Shown: positions 24,671 through 37,900, numbered from the stretch's first letter. The stretch: DNA of 64,000 bases from Lepeophtheirus salmonis (GCF_016086655.4 NC_052139.2:372001-436000); one strand, 5' to 3'. The notes: generated by a model from the sequence alone, not told the origin. Numbers and translations: made by a program.

Positions 24671-26150
24671 GATCACTCTTTATTGCTAAGGGACATTTTG
24701 GAAAATTTTAGTAAAGATTCAACATAAAAATTAGTTCTTTTCAGGGTCTGACTATAACAAAATTTACAAAAGTTTCATCTTCAAATAATTCCAGAGCAAG
24801 TAGCACATTGAAGTTTGGAAAATTCTGATTTTCTACGCCATTTTAGACATAAATCGGTTTTTTTTGTTTACGATAAATTTTAACTTAGTCTATTCTTTTC
24901 CTTAGGCTTTATTTAGCTTTCATATGGGTTCAAATTTGAAATGTCATATAAAGAATATAAAAAAATACAATTACAAATAATTCAAAACCCTCGCGTAAAG
25001 CTTTATCATGTTTAAAACTCCGCCAGTGTCTTTTAACATCCTTGATCTTAGGATGTACAAAATATACTGACCTTAAGTAAGGAAATAATTAACCTTTTGA
25101 TTGTCAGTCCCACTAAAAAGATGTCAAAAAGTCGTCCCATTGGTGCTTGCATTGTAATTACTAATCTAAATCAAAATGAGCGTCCACATGTATAATATTT
25201 AAAGAGGGCAGTCCTAAAGAAAATGGCAATAGTCTCCATGACACTACAAAAAAGTTATTCTGAATGTTTGTCTTTATAAAATGTACTTTGGACTTCCAAG
25301 GTACCGGATAATTTACAATATTTTAGAAGTTCGCTACTAAAAGCTTTGATAACTTTAGACTTTTTCAATGATTTTTGTACAGACACTTCTTGGTTTGTCA
25401 TGACAAATAATAGTTTTTTTAAATAAGGTATTTATTTATATTTCTCATAGTGTACATACAGAATGAAAACACGGTGAAATGTTTGGAAGAATTGCGTTAC
25501 TAATAAAACATAAATAATCATTATAGCTTAACATAAGACTACCACCTTACCAAGATCCAAACTACAATACAAGTATTGCCCGATTCATACGACTAAAGTT
25601 TAGTCATCAAACACGATTTAATCAAACCATTTTCTTCGATCTCCTGGATATAGTATTTGTAAACAGATATATATATTTAAATATTGTAACATTAAATATC
25701 CAAATAGATTATCACTTCTTGACTTCAAATTTATTATTGACAAGAGTCTGATTAAATATTATCAAGGGCGTAAGAGGGCAACCAAATCGTATAGACCAAC
25801 AAAAAAATGTATTTGTTATAATGTACAATAATAGTTGACATTTACTGGAATTTGAACAAAAAAGAAAAAGATCTGCCTACCGGAGAAAAAAAAATCGAAA
25901 ATTGATAATTTGTAAGCTTTGTAATCTTGCTTTATAGAAATTGCAATGTTATATTTCACATGTAAATCAGTTATTATATTAATATTAATGAATTTTTCAT
26001 GGTAGAGTTATTAAAAATAAAAATTATATCAAACTAATCAATATATGTTAAGAATTCAACTCCAAAGCATAACATTAGTATTTTGTTTATGCATAATAAA
26101 AAATTACCGTTCACACCCAGATGGACACTAGTGTTCCATCAAATTCTGCG
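24671..26150. other. No gene recognised
   Basis: About 1.5 kb without an open frame of 60 codons or a recognisable repeat. Confidence 0.5.
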
Positions 26151-26202
26151 GATCATATTGAAATTATTAAGAAATTAATTCAAATTAATTTCTAATATGA
26201 TC
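26151..26202. repeat. Imperfect inverted repeat (hairpin)
   Basis: The ends GATCATATT and AATATGATC bracket AGAAATTAATT and its reverse complement. The arms are 20 bp once a 10-base insert (GAAATTATTA) in the left arm is skipped. The centre is three bases, so the transcript or single strand could fold into a tight hairpin. Confidence 0.5.
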
Positions 26203-26362
26203 GAGGAGATCAAAAATTGACATTAATTCATTTTGATTTTCTTTTCAATTCCTTGAGGGTCTGAAAGGGTTAAAAAAGCCTTTTTGATGCAAACTGATTT
26301 TATTATTAAGTATTGGTTCTTTTTCTTTAGCTACTACTCACAAAAGAATTTTATAATCTATA
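26203..26362. other. Short spacer
   Basis: A/T-rich spacer immediately before the Tc1/mariner element; nothing recognised. Confidence 0.4.
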
Positions 26363-27411
26363 CAGGGTTCCCAAGCAAAGCGTGGACTGTTAATAAATAA
26401 TAATTATGTAATTGAAATAGAGAGGTTTTGTAATTTTTTCCTGCATATTCCAAATCTCCTGCCCTTTCTGCATAAGTAAACAATAATAAACATTTTCCAA
26501 ATCTTTCATCATGAATGAGCAAGAAGCAAAATGCAGAGGATATCAGACCTTCTGGATGCCTAAATTGAGGTGGCAGAGATTATGGACATTGAGAAATGCC
26601 CTAGGAGCCTCATTTTCAAGGTGACCAAAATGAAAAAGGATGGAAAATACCTCTTAAGGAAAGAAGGAAGTGAGGGATACAACTTGAAAAGGGATTCTGA
26701 GTTTCTGGGGACCTGAAGAAGAGATCAAGGAGGGCCCCACAAAATCCAAGAATGGTCTCTCTAACAAGTTTGACGTGGACGAGGGGGCAATCTAGGGGTT
26801 GTTCAGTACAAAACATCCTGCAAACAATTATCCTGGGGCGTGGCATCCGACGGCAAGAAGAAGCCTCCTTTCTTTTATAAGGCTGGGGAGAAAATCGGCC
26901 AGGAGGCCTACTACAAGGTGCTGAGATTCACCATACTGCCATGGCTCAAGGCCACCTACCTAGAGGACAACTATGTGTGGACCCAAAATTGTGAGCCCTC
27001 ACACGCTTTGACCAAATGCTAGAAGTTCTGCACCGACAGCATGGCTGATTTTTGGCCCAGGGACATGTGGCCATCATCTTTGCTAGATTTGAACCCCTTG
27101 GACTTTGTTGTGTGGGGCACTTTTGAGAGTGAGACTAACTGGTCATCTCATCCGAATGTGGACCCCTGAAGTCCGCCATTGCGAAGGAGCAGAATAACAT
27201 GACCGAGAAGTTTAGCATCTACTCCTGCGAGGCTTTCCGCCGCCGTGTTGAGGCTGTGATTGCTGCTGAGGTGACCATATTGAGTGAAGATGTTTACAAA
27301 GGTGGTGTCTCAAAGTTTTGTAAAAAAAATCAAAATTTTATTATCAAAAATAAAATTATTGATATTTTTCTAAAATCAGCCATTCAATTCTCGTTTTGCT
27401 TCCAAACCCTG
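26363..27411 (+). mobile_element. Tc1/mariner (DD37D-type) element with both ends and TA target duplication
   Basis: TA at 26361-26362 and TA at 27412-27413 flank a 1049-bp element. The left end is CAGGGTTCCCAAGCAAAGCG. The reverse complement of the right end is CAGGGTTTGGAAGCAAAACG. The plus-strand transposase is in pieces: an N-terminal stretch with KCPRSLIFKV-like residues, then a 60-codon frame with GVASDGKKKPPFF and VLRFTILPWLKATY, followed by FWPRDMWPSS, LLDLNPLDFVVWGTFESE, and a C terminus with FRRRVEAVIAAE. There are 37 residues between the second and third catalytic positions, which defines the DD37D type. The second catalytic Asp is Asn (TQNCEPSH for QQDGAPSH), so it could not be active even if the frame were whole. 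Confidence 0.9.
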
Positions 27412-29143
27412 TAGGTTTCATTTAGTATAGTTATTAGTTGCCAATGACATAAATCAGCACCCTCTCCCTTTTTTGTTTTTTTGCATTTCATTATTGACTT
27501 GGGGAGCCTTCCTTTATTGTCCATAGATCTTCCAAATGGAAACTATATATTTGCTAAATGGTGAAAACACTTTCCCTCCAAATACATTGGGTACCAAGGT
27601 TTTATTATCTTTGAACTTATCCTTGATATCATTACATAATAACTCGGATGGAGAAAAATAAGGTGTAGAAGGCTTCAAATACTTCTTTAGGAAAATTGAC
27701 TCTTTCTCTCCCTACCGTGGATCGAAAGTCCTGACAGCAACATAATAATATACCATCATTTTTGATTGGATTTGATAAATAAGCACTCTTTTTATATTTC
27801 CTAACAAAAATAAGTATACATTCTTGGATGCGATCTTTAATGGACTAACTAGTCTTACGTATCGTTCGAAGCGTCCGTATTATGTATTTTATGGTACTAA
27901 GTCTTATTTATACTGTTTTAGCGTCATTGTAACTACCTTCGTTAGAGGTTGCATGATGACACAACACTGTATTTTTTGTTTAACCTTTTCACCTAAATGA
28001 ACTGGGATTGAAGTTATATCCCTCATACTCCGGATTTATGGAACTAGCGCTGAAAAATTTAACTCCATGGTTGACAGCTTTAAAAATCATTAATCACCCT
28101 CTATATACACGGATATATTATTACAAGAAGCAATTTATTAACTTATTTGTTTGCCTATTATTTATTGCCCAATTTAGGAACCAATAAAAATACAATGATA
28201 AGCCTAATATGAAACCATGATATATAAATTTGTCTTATACATATATTACGCATATTAGAAAAAATGGCAACCAATTGATGCATGTTAACATAATTGAAGA
28301 GTTTTTAAATGGTTAAATTATATATTATGTTTATATATCTCTCATGTTAAACTATGGAGGTACATTGAAACAATTTAATTAAAACTTGCATTATTTACAT
28401 CTGCGTTTAAATATAATTAAATCCACCATCTCAATTTTAAATAAAGTACAATTTGTAGAAGGTATAACCTAGTATGCAAAAAAAAATATGCATTGTAATC
28501 AACTACAATCAGCCATGAGAGGAGGAAATATATTAAATTTCATACCCAAATCTACCAAGAGTATACAGAAGAATTAATTGTTGTCGATCATCAATTATAA
28601 TCATAGTTAGTCAGTCTGAAGAAGCTCTCTTCAAACTGGGCACATGTTTGCTCACTGTTCACAAAAAATAAAAAAATCCTGCTTATAACTCTGAGCAGTG
28701 TTTGGCTTTGTTTAAATAAAAAACCGGAATTCTTCCTCCGGCATGTGACAATCGATCAAAAATTGATCCCTCGCTTCACTCAAACACAAAACTCACAATC
28801 ACTCATGAGCTCTCACTTAAAAAACTAATCAAATTCAGCTTAACATACCGGTGCTTATATTTATTCCAAATTCTGAACATGCTCATGAATTTTAATATAC
28901 GTAAGAGTTCCATAACAAAAACAACCGGAAACATTTTTATTTGTATACATACACACACCTGCATTATTTTATTAATACGACTGTTGGGCCAACTGTTACT
29001 ATTTAATCATGTCTATTATGCAAGATTTGAGATTTTCAGAGTACAAATTTTTACAACTTTCCTATGAACAATGTTGTAGCAAAGATAATTAACTGTTGAT
29101 TTCTTAGAAAAATCTTGTCCTAATTGCCACCAATAGCGCATAG
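27412..29143. other. No gene recognised
   Basis: Mostly A/T-rich. Slightly more balanced patches at 27590-27760 and 27830-28060 contain no long open frame or motif I can identify. Confidence 0.5.
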
Positions 29144-29242
29144 TACGAGAAGAGGATTAAAGTAGCTGCGCTCCTCTGCACTGAATTGTCCCAGAATGAC
29201 ATTGGGGAACAGACTGCCTTGAGGAAGTAGATTTATAAAGTA
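29144..29242 (+). mobile_element. Probable N-terminal helix-turn-helix fragment of a Tc1-like transposase
   Basis: A GC-richer island translates as YEKRIKVAALLCTELSQNDI followed by GEQTALRK, one stop, then IYKV. This fits the first helix-turn-helix of DD37D-type transposases (R..VA.LL..G.SQ.DIA..TG.S..TVY.V). No downstream catalytic region is recognisable and there are no inverted repeats, so this would be an isolated scrap. Confidence 0.35.
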
Positions 29243-30565
29243 CCTCCTGCATAAAGACATAGTGAATTGTAAAAGCTTTTACCCACTCTAAATTTGTTTC
29301 ATAGAAATGAGTATATAATTACGGTTGGCCCGTTGCAAGTTATTTCTTAGATCAAAATATATTTAAGATATACATCCTAGAGCACAATATACAGCTCACC
29401 CAGTGACTTGTTTTCATACATTCATACTGACAGACAAAATTTGCTTTATCAGTTCGGATGATTACTCATCCTATACCTTAGCCCTAAAGCTTCACTACTT
29501 TCGACTGCAAATAACATAAAGTAATCAAAAAAAAACTATTTATCAATACTATATGTATAAGTAATGACTTCACAACATGTTATTTCCCTACGTAACCTTC
29601 AACAATTTCTAAAGAAAGAATTATTTAGAAACATTATTTTATCTAAGTTTTAATTGGAGTTAACATACTTTTAATAGGAGTTCTTCACTTCTTTTGATAA
29701 CTAAAGTTCCTATATTACATTTATCAACATATTGAGTACTTAATTACTTCTTGTACATTATATTAAAATATACCTATAAAAAATAATATTTTTGTAATAA
29801 AAAAAAAAATAAAAAAAATGACTAATGTAACAAAACTCTGTACATTTATGTTTCCCTTTGTAGGAATGATTAAAAGTGTGATATCAAAAATGTATTTTTA
29901 TTCATCAATTGATTAAAAAAGTATTGTAATACTTTCTGAAATTTAGGCGTAGGTTAGACCAAGGATAGTCGTAACTGTTTTTTTTAAGAACATCAACAAA
30001 ATTAAACTAAACTTACATCAAAATTGTGCACGGTTATTTTTTAATATTATAATATTAAGAAATAGCAGGGTCACTTTGGTTTATTCTAGAGACAATGTTC
30101 CGAAGATTTCTTTAAATACAGTTAATCACGATAAGGTATTTTGTTGTCCGCTATTGATTCCCTGGTCTGATTTGATTTGTCTTGGCTATTCCATAATTTA
30201 TTCTTTTTGATAAATAAACGTAGTAATAAGTTATATGTAGAGTTGTGTAGTTTGTATTGAACAAAGAGTGCGACGGGAAGGCAAAACTGTGGCATATGGT
30301 ACATCTGAATTAAGACCCTTATTGATATCTGCTGACTGTTATATGATTTTGGGCCAAAAAAAATAATTTATGTTATAAAGAGGAGAACCTTTTACAATTA
30401 AAATAGCATTAATACATGTCCTATTTCTTCTTTTCTAAAGACTATTTAATAATGTGTTTGCTTTCGGTATAAAATAAGGCCCCTCCTAGGCCAAACGGTG
30501 TAGGTACCAATAAAGGACATTGACATAAACTTTATTTTATATATTCAATATACAAAAAACATATA
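29243..30565. other. No gene recognised
   Basis: A/T-rich DNA. The 60-codon minus frame at 30122-30304 has slightly better composition but no recognised domain. Confidence 0.5.
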
Positions 30566-31383
30566 CTAGGCTATTGGTTCCTAAGTGTCGCCAGTTATAC
30601 ATTATAAGCTGGTTTAAAAATGTAAATGCTTATTCCGACATGTGTTAACAATATTTAATTCATTGTTTCTATAGTTTCATTCAATAACGCAATTTTTTCG
30701 CTCGTAAAAATGTCTAATTTTGTGCCTACAAACTACGATGTGCAGACATAATTGATTTTATGTTGCCAATTGAAGAAAAACACTTCTCAACCCCATCAAA
30801 TGCTTGTGGAAGCAGATCACAGTGCTTCAGGGTGTTTGAAGAAGTGAAAAGCGGTGATTTTGACAGAAAGAAGTCAATGCTGTATGTTTCTGGGACCAGT
30901 GTGGTGTCATATTGTATGACTTTCTACAACCCAGTCAAACGGCTTATGTTGATTGCTACCAACAACAATTGGCCGCTTTGAACCATGCTATACGCCAAAA
31001 ACGCCAAATATATGAAGCCAGGCAACACAATGTAATTTCCCTTGATGACAACGCAGTACTGCATCGCTTTGTAGCCACCTGTCAGCTTGTTGAATCGTGC
31101 AGCTTACTCACCGGACCTGGCACCTTCCGATGATTACTGGTTTGCATCGATGGGCAACGAACGATTTACGGTTCGATTCTCAGGCGGATGCCAAAAAATG
31201 GAATGATGGCTGGTTTGCAAACGAACATTTTTTTTTTGGGAAAAATATCCATAAATTGTCTAAAAGACGGGAAAAATGTGTGGCTAGCGAAGGGCAATAC
31301 CTTGAAATTTAAATTTGTAACCTTTTTTTCATAATAAACGTTCATTTAAAAAAAAAAGTTTCATTCATAGGTGTATACCTTGG
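30566..31383 (+). mobile_element. Internally deleted mariner (DD34D) element
   Basis: The left end resembles a mariner terminal repeat (CTATTGGTTCCTAAGTGTCG). Coding pieces begin with CGSRSQCFRVFEEVKSGDFD, the end of the N-terminal helix-turn-helix domain. They pass within a few codons to VSGTSVVSYC, the WD..GVVYYE block, then LQPSQTAYVDCYQQQLAALN and HAIRQKRQ. After that come decayed HDNA and YSPDLAPSDY blocks near 31050-31140, and W.DGWFANEHFFFGKNIHKL, ending EGQYLEI. The first catalytic Asp region between the helix-turn-helix and the WDQKGV block is missing, which explains the roughly 0.8-kb length against 1.2-1.3 kb for the family. The right end is approximate. Confidence 0.75.
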
Positions 31384-31838
31384 ACAATTCTTTCAAAAAC
31401 AAAAAAAGAATATTAATAGAAAAAAAATTACAATGGTGCTTTATTGAAGGACATTATAAGCGGTGCTAATTGATATTTACAATTTTTTTTAGATCTACTT
31501 TGATTAAACATTGGTTCGTGATAAAGTAAAAAAATGAAGCTAACAACTTGATAGTTATACTTATAAATTGAATGATGTATACTTGATGTTCTACTTCTAT
31601 AATGATATATCATTTGTATTTGATAACATGTACAATGTATATCCGTAATCATATATCTATACAGTGTGTCTAAACATCTATCACGCACATTTATACGATA
31701 GAAAAGAGTTTAAATATGTATATAAATAATGAGGTAGATTATAGCACTGATAAAATAAAATTTTGTTTTTTAAATAAGCGTGCAAGCTTTATTTAACAAC
31801 CAACAATATTTTTTTTTTCAATTGATTTTCTCTTAAAC
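31384..31838. other. No gene recognised
   Basis: A/T-rich. At about 31661, TACAGTGTGTCTAAAC looks like a TA followed by a Tc1-type end; a related start lies at about 36364. No partner end was found for either. Confidence 0.4.
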
Positions 31839-32084
31839 TTATAATCCGGTTTTAATAAAAACAAATGAAAGCGGAACATAAAAAAAATCGACATCATCGC
31901 CTTTGGTGTCAATAATGCATTCAAAATTGACTTTGGAAACGGGATCAGGTATCCAATGATATCCTCCTATGTCATATTCCGGATTACCTCCAATATCCTG
32001 GACATCAGCTCTTATTTTGTGTCGCAAAACGATCTGTGTTGGTATGCCACTCAACTGTACGCCAAATCTAATACCTCGAATAAA
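31839..32084 (-). CDS. Unidentified coding-like fragment
   Basis: The minus strand is open for about 81 codons and has balanced composition between A/T-rich flanks. The peptide is acidic to neutral and ordinary-looking, with LSGIPTQIVLRHKIRADVQD, NPEYDIGGYHWIPDPVSKVN and CIIDTKGDD, then a hydrophobic stretch FFYVPLSFVFI before the stop. The first in-frame ATG is absent from the first part, so it would be an internal or last exon or a fragment. I do not recognise the family, and nothing around it supplies context apart from a mariner scrap 260 bp away. Confidence 0.25.
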   Translation of the reverse strand, partial: FIRGIRFGVQLSGIPTQIVLRHKIRADVQDIGGNPEYDIGGYHWIPDPVSKVNFECIIDTKGDDVDFFYVPLSFVFIKTGL

Positions 32085-32344
32085 TTATTCAAATCATGTC
32101 CCCAGTTGTACATTTTTAGGAATTGTAAATATTCATCTATTTACCTTGAATGATAAGCCTGGTTTTTTTTAATAGAGAAATAATGGCTAAATATGTCAGA
32201 ACTAATTGTATTATACTGTCTATCTGACAACTTAGCTACACGTGAGCTATTTTTATTTATGTATTACTCGAAGTATAATTTTGGACTGAGCGATAATATA
32301 CTGAAAATATTCGAGGGTGATTTGGAAAGTTTAGACCTAATAAG

Positions 32345-32535
32345 AATAAAATACATTTTTCGGAATTCTTTGAAATATTTTTCAACATGGTCTCCTTGTA
32401 ACCCTACACACTTCTCCACGCGATGCTTTCATCAATGTAACCCATCCAAATAGTACTCCACATTTTTCTCTGCAAAATAATTGCCTCTTCACTTGACAAA
32501 CATCTTTGCAGTCCACTGTTTTGACTTTATTTTTG
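32345..32535 (-). mobile_element. C-terminal mariner transposase scrap
   Basis: On the minus strand, with two adjacent stops near the middle, the translation reads NYFAEKNVEYYLDGLH, then HRVEKCVGLQGDHVEKYF. This corresponds to the mariner C terminus (YF..LD..YY.DGI.KL.HRWEKCV.LQGDYVEK). No catalytic region is left. The overlapping plus-strand frame is a shadow. Confidence 0.55.
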
Positions 32536-34429
32536 TTTTGGGCGTATAATGGTATGACCAAGATTCAAGTAGAGTAATTTATACTTAACTGATCAAATAG
32601 TCACTCCGTTCTAAGTAATGAAGCGTACCCTCAAAAATAAGACGTTAATAGATAGACAAATTTGCTTTATTTATATATATTATTAATTGTTTCGGCACTT
32701 TCAGATCCAGATCTTATAAAAACCTATTTAACAAATGTGTTACATACATTTTGATTTCTAAAAAGGGCAAAAGGTGAAATAATGAGAATACACAAAAATA
32801 ATTACCAAAAAACTTTTTATCTAGTTCGAAATTTATTTTCATTTCACAAATTTTTATTGGATTAATGAATTTTTATAAATTTTATTCATTTAAAAATTAA
32901 AGTCATATTAGGCATTTACAAACAAAATATAAAATTCTAGGCCATTGTAAAAATAAAAATCATATTTATCCAGTATAACAAAGTTGAAAAATGTTCATTA
33001 ATACGAATACATTGTGTTGTAATATCTTATCCGTAGAGTCGACATGTTTGTAATAAAAAACTACGTTTAAAAATTAATACGAGGAAAAAAAAGTTGTTGC
33101 TTGTACTATTTTGTTGTCCATGACTTTATAGGTCATCATTGTTTTAACTTATATTCTGAACTTAGCATTATTGCCTATTTTTGGTAAAAATTGTATTAAA
33201 AATGCATTTTGAAATAAATATATATTAATATAAATATAATTACAATATTTTCCTTGTGTGTGTTATTTTAAATGTAAAAAGTTATTTTCTTTATAACAAA
33301 AATTAATTTACTCTGCCAAAATCTTTTAACAAGCTGCTTATATTTAAAAGGGTCTTTTTTGTTTTGGGATGTTTAAAAAAACAAGGATTTATTAATGTTA
33401 GTATGTTAAATAAAATGAACGGATGGTTAATTACACGATAATAAATATGTATAACAACACTCCAAGTTTTATTATTATAGCAAATATCTTTCATTTGCGT
33501 GCATTTAAGTTTTGCAGAGTTTTTAGATGAAAAATGTTTAAATAAATTTATACTGAAATAATAAAATTAGTGTTGAGACTTGGTCCAAAACCGATATTGT
33601 CCCAGTTTGGACTTTAATGTTGTTTATAGATCAATTTACACCTATATTTCAATTCAGACTTTATACCAAAATATAATCGTTTTCAAAACGCAAACCGAAT
33701 TTTATATCAGAGCGAAATTTTTGTAAGACTGATCCAAACTGTATTATTCTTTTAGAACATATTTTTCTTAGAGGCTAGTCTAGACAAAACTTCTTTTAAG
33801 TACTGAATTAGTTTGATTCACCAAAAATTATAATAGTCTTTCACCGGGTTAGGTTTATAGGATCGATACACAAAACTAGTTCATATGTACATCTCATGAA
33901 ATATAATGTAACAATAAAACTAGGGAAAAGAGCAAACAAAACATGACCTCATTTAGAAAATTCAAATTGTATTTAGTAAAGAACTACATAATGTTTTTAT
34001 TTGCTAACCTTTTATGTAAAATAAATTTAATACAAACCCATGGTTTTATTGTATGTCCTTATTCAATGAATTAGGTGGCCTTAAAACTTTATAGGCTAAT
34101 ACATAAATGTTGAAACTAAAAAAAAAAAAATTTTTATTGTATGACCCTACAAACAAGTTTGTCAACTTTCGGACAATTTGTTCATAAGATATAGCATTGG
34201 AAGGGAACCAAATTTTGTTATTTATAAGACAAAAGATAAAAAAATTTGCTTATTCATGATGCAATATTTTTTTATAGATATGTTACTATGAATACAAAAG
34301 CTTAATATCACTACACTCCAGAGTCTAGTTGACAGTAAGTCTAGTGGACAGCACGCAATGAACCAAATTGTAAGTGGGGAAAAAAGTAACAGTAGGCTGG
34401 AAAGTTTATGACATTAATATTCAGAAAAG
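32536..34429. other. No gene recognised
   Basis: About 1.9 kb of A/T-rich DNA. From 33568, TAGTGTTG followed by ACTTGGTCC..ACCGATATTGTCCC resembles the hAT-like end at 11540 and GGTC/GACC-rich patches near 44080-44250 and 46800-46860, but the relation is weak. Confidence 0.45.
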
Positions 34430-34910
34430 TGTAAATAAAACTTTTGATTGAAAACCTCAGAAAGGGTTTATAGGATGGAATTAAGGCTTTTGTCGATTTG
34501 TGCCAGGACATGCAGAACATTTTTGTTAGATATGCATCAGAAGCTGTGTATAATTGTTACACAGGTGATGAAGCATAGATCTATGCATATGAACATTAAA
34601 TAAAACTGTAATCAATCTTCAACATGGACAAAAGCAAGTGCTCACACTACAGCTCAAACAGTGAGCTTTTTGAGCAGGCAAAACATCGAAGTGATGGGTC
34701 AATTGGCGTACAATCCTCATTTATCCAAAAATAACTTTTTTCTATTCCCATACATCAAAAATAAATTAAATTACAAATGGTTTACAAAATCTATATTTTG
34801 GAGTTACCTCAATCATAATGAAAAAAATGCTTCGAAAGCATCTTCAAAGGTATGCAAAAGTCTATTGATCTTTATGGATAATATTTTGAAAAGAAATGTA
34901 TGAAAGTTTT
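34430..34910 (+). mobile_element. Mariner (DD34D) transposase pseudogene, C-terminal two thirds
   Basis: Plus-strand pieces read YASEAVYNCYTGDEA followed by a stop and IYAYE (the TGDESWIYAYEPE block with the first catalytic Asp). They continue with TKASAHTTAQTVSFLSRQNI, then YNPHLSKNNFFLFPYIKNKL, where the third catalytic Asp of SPDLAPNDFFLFP is Asn. The end is an 80-codon frame with LIFMDNILKR near the C terminus. The motif wording is that of mariners with PNDFFLFP, a different lineage from the remnants at 21970 and 30566. Stops and substitutions show it is inactive. Ends are not defined by repeats. Confidence 0.75.
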
Positions 34911-37900
34911 TTAGTAAGCATTTGTTTTTCATTATTAGACTAGAAATATAAATACCAACCTACGTTCATCGATTATTCTTGAAATATTCAATTATTGTAG
35001 TATGTTCATCCTATGTACTGTAAAACCTTCATTTAAAAACTCATTTTTGCTAGCAACTTGTGTATAATCTATATATGTATACTTAAATAATTTGAATTTT
35101 GAACAATTCAAATCACATTCATACCACTTTAAAACAAAAACCAATAATTTTTTTTTTTGTTGTTTAAATATATAATTAAATTTGACTATATTTTAAAAAT
35201 GATAGGATATGTTGGATTACGTCCAAGGCTAGTTTAAATATCGACAAAATATTTTAAAAATCCGAATGCAAGCTTTGACTCATATACATAGATATAATAC
35301 AAGTTTAGGGAAGATATATTCCTATAAACTAATTGTTCATTCTTTCTTACATTTATGATCCAAATGGTGTATATATTATTTTCTGTCATAAAAACCATTG
35401 GACCCACTTTTATTAATAATAATCAATAAATTACAGACCTACACTTTTTTGACCATAAAAAAAAATCCATTGTTAATATTTTTTCCACTTTTGTTGACAA
35501 AATATTTTGGATATAAGATTGTCATTATACCATATCTCCACAGATAAATACTGTCTTTTAAGAAAGACAAATATCATAAATAATTGGTCTTGTGAGATAT
35601 TAAGAATCCCATCCTTATTAATCTATACTCGTATATGTACAATGTGCAAGTTTAATACATAACATGTGTCTGTTATCTTAAAATGTGTTAGTAATCAACA
35701 AAAAATATATGTACATAAATAAATCATGCAACAAGTAAATTATAAATGACATTTGTAAATTTGTCGTTCTTATCTAAAATTTTGTATCTTCTTAAAATTA
35801 CAACCTGTAGAAAATAAATCAGTTTGCTATATAACCCAGACACATTTTTAATATAACTGTTCTACAAATGTGGCTTGTCAATAAACAAGCAAAAATTAAG
35901 TATATCTTTTAAATTTTAGGTTGGATTACATTTGTATTCTTTGATGAATTATTGTCAATTTATATCAACAACTTTTTCTTATTATCCTTTTGGAAGTGTC
36001 TCAAATTATACTTTAATTCAACAAAATTTAATGTTAAATTGATAGATTTTATTATGAATGGGTCATATCAGACAATATAATTACCTTATTTTAGATTAAA
36101 TTTATAAGCTTGGTCTACGTAATTTTTTTTGGATATTTTAACTCGTTCTAAAAATTAGAAAATAAAGACTAGAATGACACAAATATGTTTATAAGTTTTC
36201 TTTTTTTCTAGATTCTTGTTCAAGATCGTTTTTATGTCTACTCAAAATGGATATCATACTTTTATTTTTTTTGCTAAGTTGGCTTTAAAGAAATGATAAA
36301 TTTTAAACCACATAGTGATTAGTATTCCAAAAATTATAAAAATATTGTGTACTTTGCGTATATACAGTGTGTTAGGAAAAATTTATAGGTGCGAGCATAA
36401 ATAGCTATAACCGTCATGTTTCAAAAACGTTTCCTTTAATATATAGCTAAACGATTATCAAGTATTTAGCTTTCATCATTATAAGAAATATCTACAACCA
36501 AATTCGAGGTTCCGTAGATTATTTATTTGATTTTATTCCGAATGGAACATTTTTATGTAAAAAAAGTATACAATTAAAAAAAAATTAATATTGAATTGAT
36601 TTGTATAAAAATATAATACACATTATTGCTCTATAAATAAATTTTAGTTAAATTAATTATACACTTATTTTGATGAAAACAAATATTCAAGTGGTTATGA
36701 ATACTTCTCCACCACATAATTTAAAAGAGGACTGAGACAAAAAAGATCTAAACAATTAGATTGTAAAATTATTTTTCCATAAAATTTCAAATTTCTATCC
36801 ATTTTTAAGTATCAAAATCAAAATAACTGGGTTGATCGATTATAAATTCACCTAGTGAATTATAAATTTTATACAATTTGATTTTTATAAAAAGAAAGTT
36901 CAATTTAATAAAATATCATACTTAATGGTTTAAATTATAAGAATAATATTGATCATCTAATTCATATGTCATTATCACATTTAATTTACAAGCATTTTGG
37001 TGGAGTTCAATATTGTCACAATAAGGGGCCATTTAATTTTGTTAGGTCAAGTTCTAGGAAGCATTAAATGTCCAATAAGGTATAATAACTTTGAAAAAAA
37101 GTGAGATACATAAATTAATTTGATTTTAGGCTCATATTTTTGCAATCTACCGATTGTAGATTATAGTTCCTTCGGAATCTTTTAATTACCTTCACAAAAA
37201 GTTGAACAGGGATGATTTTTTTGTTTTGCTTCTGTTCGTTTGTTTTACAAGATGACGGCAAATCGAACTTTGAGGAGTTTCGGTCGTAGTAAAAAAACAT
37301 TAATTAAAAATGCTTAACTAACCATAACTTTAAAAAATAATAAGGTACATAACTTAAATTTGTGTCATTATGTAGGTTTAATAAATATTCTTGACATAAT
37401 AAAAATTAATTAAGGAAAAATTACCGTAGGGAAATTTTTGCCCTCTACCAAATGCCCATTCCAGTTTGATGTGTAATATTTATAATTTTATGTGCATAAA
37501 TATTTTAAATGAACAATCAAATAGAAAATCTCTAAAAATAAATAAATTTTATTTTAGTACAAAAATGTAAATGCTTTTATTTATATCATCGAGAAAATCA
37601 ATTTAAAGAAAAGAACTAAAGAGTAGCATACCAATGTTCCATTTCATTAAAAAGAGCAAAAGAATTTAATCTAGAGAATCCTTTGAGGAACCTATCTATT
37701 GATTAAATTGTGTATTGCCATATACATTTATTTTTACTTTCTTTGTTTAAAGTCTTGGCAACATCCTTTAATGAATACAAATAAATATCGAGAAATTAAT
37801 TTACCAAAAGTAGGTTTTGTTTTATTGTGTGAGCCAAAAAATAAAAATAATTGTTCAGAAACAATGTACAATTTTGAAACTAAGCAGAATGATTTACTGG

